From Fluviirhizobium alvei (GTDB lineage Bacteria; Pseudomonadota; Alphaproteobacteria; Rhizobiales; Rhizobiaceae): a stretch of 52,446 nt of DNA. The stretch spans positions 1-52,446 of the forward strand of contig NZ_JAUOZU010000024.1 of assembly GCF_030551875.1 (NCBI RefSeq), in the 5' to 3' direction. The first letter of the stretch is position 1. Each line of letters begins with the position of its first letter. A program made the position numbers and the translations under genes. Positions 47,301 to 52,446 of the stretch are shown here, in pieces. Below the pieces are notes generated by a model. It ran no database searches. It worked only from the letters and a program-made list of their open reading frames with translations, and had not been told where the DNA came from.

Positions 47301-48141
47301 CACATGGCCGAATGCCAACGGCACGATCATGACGCGGGAAAATGCTGAAACAATTTCGGCTCTTAAAACGCATTCGCTGAACACGGCGACGACGTCGTCT
47401 GACTATTTGTTGTTTAGACCGACAGATTATGCAGTCGGAAAGCCTGGACTTGCCGTAAATAAATCTTCGACGGCAACCGTCTGGAATATATCACTGTGGG
47501 ATGGCGCAAGTACGGCTGGGACGATTAATTTCGGCTCCAGCGCTTTTTCAGCGGCGGGGGCCTATAACACCACGACGGCCAGCGCAGCCAATGTCAACGT
47601 CGCGTCGGATGGCACCTTGGCTCGCTCAACTTCATCGGAAAAGTACAAGATCGATATCGAGCCGATGGCAGACGAATGGGCAGACAAGGCGCTTGAACTG
47701 ACGCCGATATGGTATCGATCGACCTGCGAAGGCGACAATAAGGATTGGTCCTGGTGGGGGCTTTCCGCCGAAGCGGTGGCTGAGGTCGACGCGCGGCTGG
47801 TGCACTGGAAAACGCATGATGTCGTGCCGGTGCTGGTTGAAAAAGAAGTTCCCCGCGAAGAGCGTTATGTGGAGCAGGAACCCTGCACCATTCGTCTGCC
47901 GTCCATAAACGAAGATGGCGAGGAGATCGAAGTCGAGGTGGAATCGACGCGCAACGTGCTGAAGACCCGCACCATCACCGAGACGGTGGAAGTGGTGGAA
48001 ATGCAGACAATCGCGCTCGAACAGCCGGAACCTGAAGGCGTGGCTTATGAGCGGCTTGTCTGCCACCTGCTGTCGATCGTCAAGCGTCAAAACGAGCAGA
48101 TCGCCAACCTAACCACGCGCCTCGACGCCATCGGCGCGTAA
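44320..48141 (+). CDS. tail fibre with SGNH hydrolase and S74 chaperone
   Basis: A 1273-residue fibre. About residues 70-165: 'KDAVRVFVTTNVNVSTGLEN' phage fibre repeat. About 190-480: a duplicated beta-domain sharing RRFTKSGDTFTQVGGDI / KRFTKSGDTFTQVGSDI and EVNAGEYLG. About 650-900: SGNH esterase with IVGFGDSITAIQ (Ser), LGMNERGD (Asn) and NHPGIRELARYG (His). About 910-1000: two FxDxxxxTKxxxFxxSGxST repeats. C-terminus: SSEKYKIDIEPMADEWADKA, the autoprocessing S74 chaperone, then a coiled coil. It would bind and de-acylate surface polysaccharide. Confidence 0.9.
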   Translation: MGSVTDAFNEIYRDFVTDGVGSSGEHEPRKADIRTIGSTIESYVAANGGGGSGSSLQYKDAVRVFVTTNVNVSTGLENGDTLDGVTLATGDRVALGGQTNAAQNSVWVVVASGAASRASDMTASGHDLATVYVLEGTNAGKRVTYVPRTDGTIVIGTTEFDAVVTAKEDSTVTIQQVIGANSTPATGTDTSNDVVRVWGAAVTYDGFINRFRIFANADGEVRLRRFTKSGDTFTQVGGDISLSVVAGLNTFTRSSGALPLIEVNAGEYLGVYNRNGSALAYKTETGIGWYSGDGNVTTFTDSTLSTAQTLQCDFRIEQKPDNIFDEKLDDLDSLIGRGQQTIGLGRGLTPDTASGWVAKNTFIFRNPVIKSGRVQQMRIGCSSAGTFYFKRFTKSGDTFTQVGSDIPIQIGNGDIILNDADLPYIEVNAGEYLGFYRGNAGIVFNSDAAYASDPWYAASPAGNVSTLTDADTTSSFIQMRIHVQMGGISGVNKRLDLIEDSLSSEVRVEEYYNETVISASLVEDGLVAAVNVTTNRDGTEATYSNSVTFTAASVGTIRYDLLYLDGQAGTFGIIAGTERANDPTYFAAANTNSKYIPIFRVRVTDTALVALPLWRLADGVDRSVQNQVMLDRARNRGLLRRFRDKVARGEAVRIVGFGDSITAIQNADPSASTPNGVNRDVATKTDGYLTPKYGSDVLSAQTLYTSSTLGRGNDGGGSIHTRIGFNWSLVADLEARGYVLGSTLFYDNFGRGGKSSADAVSGGVATSWTTDAAALAGDLVVVALGMNERGDSATEARMAVVIDTFLAAGSDVVVMGVPRPRSGTLADWQYTNRVLARVAAYKGVAFINPASIADDRFIQALGFTSADICESNGSNHPGIRELARYGEQLVAHVLGEIDTYVPQKRTMRTDLNLFVDPADRTKQLEFIISGFSTATKRQYTFPNASGILGDLTSTQTFFNKTLPDNSTYFRDNSDLTKFGQFELSGISTSTTRILTWPNANGTIMTRENAETISALKTHSLNTATTSSDYLLFRPTDYAVGKPGLAVNKSSTATVWNISLWDGASTAGTINFGSSAFSAAGAYNTTTASAANVNVASDGTLARSTSSEKYKIDIEPMADEWADKALELTPIWYRSTCEGDNKDWSWWGLSAEAVAEVDARLVHWKTHDVVPVLVEKEVPREERYVEQEPCTIRLPSINEDGEEIEVEVESTRNVLKTRTITETVEVVEMQTIALEQPEPEGVAYERLVCHLLSIVKRQNEQIANLTTRLDAIGA

Positions 48142-48164
48142 GCGGACAACCAAGGAACAAGCCA

Positions 48165-48989
48165 ATGAACTTTTCCGGCACCGGGGAAACGCTCTCCGGA
48201 GACGATTTCGCACGCGCTGCAGCTTCGATCGGCTGCGATGAAAACGCAATCCGTGCTGTTACCGCTGTAGAGGCGCGTGGAAACGGTTTCGACAGCCAGA
48301 AGCGCCCAATCATCCTCACAGAGCCACACGTCTTCCACCGCGTTCTGAAGGCGAAAGACAGGGCCAAGCTTGATGAAGCTGTTTCGCTCGGTCTGGCCTA
48401 TCCGGTATGGGGCACAAAGCCTTATCCTGGCACTCAGGACGCGCGCTACGCTCTGCTCGAGCGCATGATGACGGTGGACGAAGAAGCCGCTCTCATGGCC
48501 TGCTCATGGGGAATAGGGCAGGTGCTTGGCGAGAACTACAAGCTATGCGGTTTCCCGTCTGCTCGTGCGCTTGTGGAGAAGTGCATCGAAAGCGAAGGCG
48601 GTCAACTGGACGTGATGGTAGCCTTCATCAAAGGCCGTGGTCTCGCGCGTCACCTTGCAGCGCATGATTGGCCGGCGTTTGCCTATGGCTACAACGGCTC
48701 CGGATACCGAAAGAACGACTACGACGGCAAGCTAGCCCGCGCCTATGCGAAATACAAGGCAGGCACGTCTATTGCTGCCGACCCGCTCAAGGACGGGCTC
48801 CTGTCGATCGGCGACAAAGGCGATGCGGTGAAGGCGCTCCAGATCGCGCTTGGCATCGGGGCGGATGGTGATTTCGGAAAACTGACAGATCAGGCCGTCA
48901 AGGCTTTCCAGAAAGAACATGGACTGCTTGTCGACGGCAAGGTCGGCAAGATCACCGGGCGAATGCTCGGTCTCACCTATTGGAACTGA
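48165..48989 (+). CDS. endolysin: N-acetylmuramidase with peptidoglycan-binding domain
   Basis: A 274-residue protein. N-terminal DUF3380-type muramidase: AIRAVTAVEARGNGFDSQKR (catalytic Glu in VEARG), PIILTEPHVFHR, ALMACSWGIGQVLGENYKLC and FAYGYNGSGYRKNDYDGKLA. C-terminal PG_binding_1 (about 215-272): GDKGDAVKALQIALGIGADG, FGKLTDQAVKAFQKEHGL. No signal peptide, so release needs a holin. First gene of the lysis module. Confidence 0.93.
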   Translation: MNFSGTGETLSGDDFARAAASIGCDENAIRAVTAVEARGNGFDSQKRPIILTEPHVFHRVLKAKDRAKLDEAVSLGLAYPVWGTKPYPGTQDARYALLERMMTVDEEAALMACSWGIGQVLGENYKLCGFPSARALVEKCIESEGGQLDVMVAFIKGRGLARHLAAHDWPAFAYGYNGSGYRKNDYDGKLARAYAKYKAGTSIAADPLKDGLLSIGDKGDAVKALQIALGIGADGDFGKLTDQAVKAFQKEHGLLVDGKVGKITGRMLGLTYWN

Positions 48990-49004
48990 GAAAGGATAGA
49001 TCCA

Positions 49005-49181
49005 ATGTCTGAAATTGAACAGGTAGCACGAATTATCCTGTACACTGTTGGCGGCTCAATTATGGGCGCCGGCTTCATGGACAGTGCGCAGGGCCAGACG
49101 CTTCTCGGCGCATGTGTGGCGCTTGTTTCTGTCGGCTGGTGGTACATTCGCCAGCGTCAGGACAAGGCATCGAAAAAGTAA
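49005..49181 (+). CDS. small holin-like membrane protein
   Basis: A 58-residue protein (MSEIEQVARIILYTVGGSIM) with two short hydrophobic helices (ILYTVGGSIMGAGFM and LLGACVALVSVGWWYI) and a basic tail RQRQDKASKK. AGAAAGGATAGATCC precedes the ATG. Size, charge and position right after the endolysin fit a holin or pinholin. Confidence 0.7.
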   Translation: MSEIEQVARIILYTVGGSIMGAGFMDSAQGQTLLGACVALVSVGWWYIRQRQDKASKK

Positions 49182-49196
49182 CGGAAAGGCTACGAC

Positions 49197-49529
49197 ATGA
49201 CGAACGAAGAAATCATTGCTGCCGGCGTCAACGCTCACATGCTTCTCGACGCCGCGCTTACGAAGGCATACAATCAGGCTCAACGCCTTATTGACCTGAC
49301 CGAGAAGGGTGCCGCTGCCGGCTTGGCAAAGCCGCTCAAGAGCAAAAGACTTATCCATATGTCTCGTGAACTTGCGGGTGCCATCGCAACAGCCGGTCGC
49401 CTTAGTGCTAATCTTCACATCGAACAGACAGCAATCGCAAAGGCAAACGGCATCGACACAGGATCGCTTACAATCGTTGCCGGCGTTGAGCTTCCGTCTG
49501 TGTCTGTAATGGGTGGCGGGGACCGGTAA
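49197..49529 (+). CDS. hypothetical lysis-module protein
   Basis: A 110-residue helical protein (MTNEEIIAAGVNAHMLLDAA) with no signal peptide. It occurs between membrane proteins of the lysis module. No spanin-like lipobox or transmembrane segment, so its role is open; AACGGAAAGGCTACGAC precedes the ATG. Confidence 0.6.
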   Translation: MTNEEIIAAGVNAHMLLDAALTKAYNQAQRLIDLTEKGAAAGLAKPLKSKRLIHMSRELAGAIATAGRLSANLHIEQTAIAKANGIDTGSLTIVAGVELPSVSVMGGGDR

Positions 49530-49530
49530 A

Positions 49531-50016
49531 ATGAGCGTGTGGCAGTTCTATCTAGCTATCGGCGCGCTTGTAGCGCTTGCGCTTTCTTATCGCATCCCAC
49601 GGGCGTTTCTGTGGGTTTGTGCTATGGCGCTATCGTTCATTGCGTCCGTCGCGTGGCAACGATCAGAACTGCCATATTACCCTGCTGCCGTGCTTGCATT
49701 CGATGCAATGGTCTGCCTCCTTATCGACGCCTTCGCAAAAGAGCGCTGGGAGGCAATGCTTTTCAACGTGTACCGAATTTCTGTCGGTATTTCCATCTTA
49801 CGGTTGTTTAGCATTATCGACAATACAACTCTTTATGTGGTAACGCTAGAGTTGTGCAACTGGGCTGCTTTGGCTGTCGTCATCGGCACGTCTCTCTTGC
49901 GACGGGGGCCGGTGTATGGAAATTCTCTATGGGATCGCTGGAATAGCTATATTCGCCGGGCTTACACTTATCTACGCGCGCCTCGTTCGGCGGACCACTG
50001 GTTCAAGGTCCGCTAA
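49531..50016 (+). CDS. multi-pass membrane protein of the lysis module
   Basis: A 161-residue protein (MSVWQFYLAIGALVALALSY) with about four hydrophobic helices (first 25 residues; AFLWVCAMALSFIASVAW; AAVLAFDAMVCLLIDAF; TLELCNWAALAVVIGTSLL). Basic C-terminus. It may be a holin or antiholin component; no recognised family. Confidence 0.6.
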   Translation: MSVWQFYLAIGALVALALSYRIPRAFLWVCAMALSFIASVAWQRSELPYYPAAVLAFDAMVCLLIDAFAKERWEAMLFNVYRISVGISILRLFSIIDNTTLYVVTLELCNWAALAVVIGTSLLRRGPVYGNSLWDRWNSYIRRAYTYLRAPRSADHWFKVR

Positions 50017-50018
50017 AG

Positions 50019-50303
50019 ATGCTTCCAGAAACAGTCGTCGCTAAAATGTTCGGAGCTTTTTCAGGCTCCGTGATCGCTCTGATATTCATCCCGCCGAAAA
50101 CACTTATCGGCTTCTTTCGCCGCGGTGCCGTCTCTCTGATCGTCGGGCCGATCGCATCGCCTGTCGTTCTAAACTGGCTTGAATGGCCGGCGAACTTTGA
50201 TAACTTCGTTGCTTCGGCGGCGATCGCTTCTTTTGCGTCGTGGTGGCTGCTTGGCGCTGTTTTAGCGGCACTCAAGAAGGCTATCGAGACGAAAGCTGAA
50301 TAG
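50019..50303 (+). CDS. holin-like protein (DUF6107-like)
   Basis: A 94-residue protein (MLPETVVAKMFGAFSGSVIA). Helices MFGAFSGSVIALIFIPP, AVSLIVGPIASPVVLNWLEW and AAIASFASWWLLGAVLAALK. 'FIPPKT..GF' and 'SFASWWLLGA' resemble DUF6107 proteins that accompany lysis genes in Rhizobiales phages. Ends the late operon; a strong terminator follows. Confidence 0.75.
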   Translation: MLPETVVAKMFGAFSGSVIALIFIPPKTLIGFFRRGAVSLIVGPIASPVVLNWLEWPANFDNFVASAAIASFASWWLLGAVLAALKKAIETKAE

Positions 50304-50313
50304 AGCGAGGACG

Positions 50314-50343
50314 ACCGGTGGCGCGAATGCCGCCGGTTTTTTT
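50314..50343 (+). terminator. late operon terminator
   Basis: ACCGGTGGC (50314-50322) / GCCGCCGGT (50329-50337), one G-U pair, followed by TTTTTTT. It ends transcription of the lysis genes and lies between converging genes. Confidence 0.9.
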
Positions 50344-50593
50344 ATGTCTCTATCGGCTGTTGCGGCGGCGAAATGGTGATGCTGACCTTGCGGCCACCGC
50401 ATGCGCTGCATTTGAGCTTAGACGTGAGCCCATCAGCCAGTGCCGGGTGATCGCGGCCAAGCCGTCCTGCCAATGCTGGCAGGTCCAACTCCTTCGACCG
50501 TCCGCAGCCCTGTGCCTGGCAATGGGCGTAGATGCCATAGCCGCGATCAATGAGGCTGCCCAGTGTATCCATGGTGATCGGGTATTTCACCAT
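50342..50593 (-). CDS. small zinc-finger-like protein
   Basis: An 83-residue protein. HCQAQGCGRSKELDLPALAG, RLGRDHPALADGL and LKCSACGGRKVSITISPPQQ: two CxxC-type pairs spaced by a helix, a family widespread as small orphans in alphaproteobacterial genomes and phages. Probably binds zinc; function unknown. It converges with the late terminator. Confidence 0.75.
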   Translation of the reverse strand: MVKYPITMDTLGSLIDRGYGIYAHCQAQGCGRSKELDLPALAGRLGRDHPALADGLTSKLKCSACGGRKVSITISPPQQPIET

Positions 50594-50750
50594 AGGCCAA
50601 TTGCCTCACCGATGCGTAGCGCAATAGCAGTTATAGACACCAAGACCATCAATGCTGTCGTAACCCGTGTCATAGCATAGCCGATCGTTTAGCAATTGAC
50701 ATCTCGCCTTCCTATGTGCTTCGTTCTCGCCACACAGGCGAGGGGATTCC
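50594..50750 (+). promoter_or_regulatory. intergenic region between divergent accessory genes
   Basis: TTGACA at 50696-50701 may be a -35 box, but the -10 is weak. CTCGCC-ACACA-GGCGAG (50726-50742) forms a 6-bp hairpin just before the ribosome site (AGGGGATTCC) of the plus-strand gene and could be an operator or translational control. Confidence 0.4.
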
Positions 50751-51128
50751 ATGGTTGACAAAGTCGAGATCACAGATCCGTTTAAAGTAGATCCTACACT
50801 AAGAGACAAGCCCGCGAAACAGCTAGAGCATGAAATCACTCTTCGGCAGATGGCTCTTGAAGAGCGCAGGCGTGAAGAGAGAAAGAAAGAGCTTGAAGCA
50901 CTCGTTAACAAGCTCAATGCCGCTCAATACACGTTTCTAGATGCTATGCGCGTACTTGATGACAACGGCCTTTTGCCAGATGCTGTAAAAGCCGCGTATA
51001 CGACCGCAGGCGGCGTTTTCGCTCCACATTTGAAGCACCGTGCCGTTGACGCCGATCGCTTGCTCACGAGGCAGGAAAAGGCAGATAAGCCTAAGCGCCC
51101 GAGAGTGCCTAGGAAGCCTAAAGGCTAG
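50751..51128 (+). CDS. coiled-coil hypothetical protein
   Basis: A 125-residue protein (MVDKVEITDPFKVDPTLRDK). A charged coiled coil spans about 22-65 (EHEITLRQMALEERRREERK). The end is strongly basic (KADKPKRPRVPRKPKG), suggesting nucleic acid contact. It overlaps the convergent DUF2493 gene by 11 bases. Outside the late operon, so possibly expressed in the prophage. Confidence 0.6.
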   Translation: MVDKVEITDPFKVDPTLRDKPAKQLEHEITLRQMALEERRREERKKELEALVNKLNAAQYTFLDAMRVLDDNGLLPDAVKAAYTTAGGVFAPHLKHRAVDADRLLTRQEKADKPKRPRVPRKPKG

Positions 51129-51516
51129 CTTCAATCACTTCTACGCCAGCAACCCTAGCGCGGCTTACCATGTCGGCAGTGCCGCGCCCACCTGGGAAAG
51201 CAACGACTAAATCAGGCTTGTACTCATCAAGCATTTTCTGATTGCGCATCGGTCCGGCTGCCTTGCCGTATTTGCTCCAGTCCGCTATCTCAGTGAGGCA
51301 TGAGACCATTTTTCTCTCTGCCCATGCTCTAGCGAGCGTGTCGGCTCCAGATGCGCCGCCATTGATTATACGCGTGATCTTTCTGTCTACATGTATGCAA
51401 TCAAGCGTCTCATTGGCTAGGCGCATTTCAGCGCGCACTCTCTTACGCTTATCGTCGGTTGCAGCAGGCGGGTAAACGCCGAAATGCCTCCCGCCGCATA
51501 CTAGCACTTTCGTCAT
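51118..51516 (-). CDS. DUF2493/SLOG family protein
   Basis: A 132-residue protein. LVCGGRHFGVYPPA, IINGGASGADTLARAWAERK, GPMRNQKMLDEYKPDLVVAF and PGGRGTADMVSRARVAGVEV follow the YspA/DUF2493 pattern, a SLOG (Rossmann-like, nucleotide-binding) fold related to DprA and LOG. The GG.SGAD and PGG.GT loops are the expected ligand site. Phage copies are common near genome ends; the ligand is unknown. Confidence 0.88.
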   Translation of the reverse strand: MTKVLVCGGRHFGVYPPAATDDKRKRVRAEMRLANETLDCIHVDRKITRIINGGASGADTLARAWAERKMVSCLTEIADWSKYGKAAGPMRNQKMLDEYKPDLVVAFPGGRGTADMVSRARVAGVEVIEASL

Positions 51517-51560
51517 TCCTCAGCCTCCTTGGCTCGTGCAATTATTCGCTTAGCAGCACC

Positions 51561-52040
51561 TCAAGCGCCGCCTTGATCTTCACAGCCTTCAAAGCACTCA
51601 TTCACGCGGCGTTCGAAATCTGTTTGGGCGATCGCCTCTAGTGCGGGAAGGTCGAACTGAGCATTTTCTTCCGCATAGAAAATAGCGTCTGACCCAATGT
51701 ACACAGACCCATGCCGCCAAATGATGTATGTTCCAATCGGCGTGGTAGCCTTGGCGGCGTAAAAAGATTCAGGATCGTTGTCGTATTTCCATTCCAGTTG
51801 CTTTATTCTCATTTCGTCATTCATCAGCAATCTTTTCTCCATAAGCTTGCTGATCATGACGTTGCGTTTCGCCGCCCTAAGCAGAAGCTCCTTGGCTTCC
51901 GCCAGATAGCCTCCATACGTCCCATCCATGTCGCCGTTGATTTTACCGTCATGGAACTGGCGAAGCCTGCCATCAATAGATGCCCATGCTTCCGCAACTG
52001 CTTCTATGATTGATGCGTTCGGTTTATTGTCTGTCGTCAT
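51561..52040 (-). CDS. hypothetical accessory protein
   Basis: A 159-residue protein from the ATG after AGGAGGCCTAGA (MTTDNKPNASIIEAVAEAWA). The N-terminal part is helical (AWASIDGRLRQFHDGKINGD, LAEAKELLLRAAKRNVMISK). The gene lies between two related sequences of about 35 bp (51511-51548 and 52035-52072), each holding CCAAGGAGGC and a start codon. Function unknown. Confidence 0.6.
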   Translation of the reverse strand: MTTDNKPNASIIEAVAEAWASIDGRLRQFHDGKINGDMDGTYGGYLAEAKELLLRAAKRNVMISKLMEKRLLMNDEMRIKQLEWKYDNDPESFYAAKATTPIGTYIIWRHGSVYIGSDAIFYAEENAQFDLPALEAIAQTDFERRVNECFEGCEDQGGA

Positions 52041-52282
52041 TCTAGGCCTCCTTGGCTTGTACAATTGTTTTGCTCATTTTCATAAACCTCTACCATCAGC
52101 TCTAGCGCCATAAGCGCACGTTCTCTCATAGAGTGTTGACTTGCCGGATAGCTCCCACTGGTCGTCCACGTCACGCTGCAGCCCGTTGGCTTGTGGTGCG
52201 CGCAATAAACCATGTCCCATCCACCTACGCCCATCCCGACACGCAAGTCATGACCAGTAATTTCTATATCTTCTCTTTGCAT
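52037..52282 (-). CDS. hypothetical small protein
   Basis: An 81-residue protein (MQREDIEITGHDLRVGMGVG) with a helical C-terminus (MRERALMALELMVEVYENEQ). Its ATG lacks its own ribosome site. The conserved leader upstream points to an earlier ATG at 52295, in another frame, that opens a 15-codon frame overlapping this start; translation may be coupled. The stop overlaps the next gene. Confidence 0.6.
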   Translation of the reverse strand: MQREDIEITGHDLRVGMGVGGWDMVYCAHHKPTGCSVTWTTSGSYPASQHSMRERALMALELMVEVYENEQNNCTSQGGLE

Positions 52283-52295
52283 GATTTTTGCTCAT
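52248..52295 (-). CDS. 15-codon upstream frame
   Basis: MSKNHAKRRYRNYWS-stop begins right at the leader AGCCAAGTAGGCTTAGGA that elsewhere starts genes, and overlaps the first codons of the 81-residue gene. Possibly a coupling or regulatory leader peptide, or a relic of a lost gene. Confidence 0.35.
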   Translation of the reverse strand: MSKNHAKRRYRNYWS

Positions 52296-52412
52296 TCCTA
52301 AGCCTACTTGGCTCTCCGAAAAAGTTAGGGGCTCAAACGCAATTCTATTTGGGATACAATGGCCATTTTTCGGCTTTTCCAGCAAAGGTGCGGGGCGCTA
52401 AGTTATTGGCCA

Positions 52413-52428
52413 GTAAAATGAATTTTAC
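52413..52428. promoter_or_regulatory. palindrome beside attR
   Basis: GTAAAAT-GA-ATTTTAC, a perfect 7-bp inverted repeat two bases from the att core. It may be an arm or regulatory site for integration or excision, or the operator of a promoter reading leftward. Confidence 0.5.
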
Positions 52429-52430
52429 AG

Positions 52431-52446
52431 CCTCCGGGCCCACCAT
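52431..52446. repeat. attR core (16-bp terminal direct repeat)
   Basis: A second copy of CCTCCGGGCCCACCAT at the window end. In the circular phage form the two would merge into one attP between the palindrome at 52413-52428 and the integrase stop codon. Confidence 0.8.

Larger units (their letters stand above)
51511..52314. repeat. three copies of a gene leader repeat
   Basis: Copies at 51511-51534, 52035-52057 and 52292-52313. On the minus strand each reads AGCCAAGKAGGCNNAG(G)AATGA, i.e. ribosome site plus start codon. The first two share further similarity upstream (GTRCAATTRTT on plus). Confidence 0.8.

Overview
This window is a complete temperate siphophage (prophage) genome. Its first and last 16 bases are identical (CCTCCGGGCCCACCAT), and the integrase stop codon follows the left copy directly, so the window looks like an excised element cut at attL and attR. 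The core ends in CCA and reads like the 3' end of a tRNA, so the phage probably integrates into a tRNA gene. Protein families (ERF annealase, HNH and adenine methyltransferase types, DUF6107-like lysis protein, DUF4055 portal, P22-like coat, small 'WQPIETAP' and 'ABA sandwich' proteins) and base composition suggest an alphaproteobacterial, probably Hyphomicrobiales (Rhizobium/Agrobacterium/Brucella-like) host. The host cannot be named from the sequence alone.

Layout. 17-10180 (minus strand): integrase, a long chain of small accessory genes, then a recombination set (SSB, ERF annealase, DEDD exonuclease), a glycine/tyrosine dipeptide-repeat protein and a DUF6948-like protein. Almost every junction is a 1-4 base stop/start overlap. 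10258-11821: the lysis-lysogeny switch. A CI-like repressor (minus) sits between two clusters of a 17-bp palindromic operator, with TTGACA boxes on both sides. A 600-bp structured, gene-poor stretch lies where lambda has rex. 11831-21909 (plus): Cro-like protein, small membrane and accessory proteins, two adenine methyltransferases, RusA, replication proteins, a DnaA-domain-IV-like protein and a NusG-like antiterminator. 21910-22833: about 850 nt with no gene but many perfect stems, ending in tRNA-Arg(UCU). 23367-34081: small and large terminase, portal, scaffold, P22-like coat, connector, head-tail and tail-tube genes, and the G/GT tail chaperone pair with a T TTT TTC slip site. 34112-38062: a 4-kb accessory insertion between GT and the tape measure (lipoprotein, GIY-YIG nuclease with CopG-type partner, exported protein, Rha, VasI-like protein). 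38118-48141: tape measure, tail tip, NlpC/P60-like protein, J-like protein, and a fibre with SGNH hydrolase and S74 chaperone. 48165-50303: endolysin and membrane lysis proteins. 50342-52295: accessory genes, including a DUF2493/SLOG protein, next to attR.

How it works together: Int plus an att core in a tRNA establishes lysogeny. CI bound at OL and OR shuts the two early operons. On induction the left operon makes annealase, SSB and exonuclease. The right operon makes methyltransferases and replication proteins, then the NusG-like protein, which may carry RNA polymerase through the structured leader into the 27-kb late operon.

Most notable: (1) the 850-nt ornate RNA-like region next to a phage tRNA, resembling GOLLD/ROOL giant phage RNAs in size and position; (2) a second structured region downstream of the repressor; (3) a homing endonuclease inserted in an HNH gene whose start appears to have been rebuilt; (4) short boundary repeats flanking single genes like cassettes; (5) a hexanucleotide tandem array coding for (Y/S/D)G repeats.
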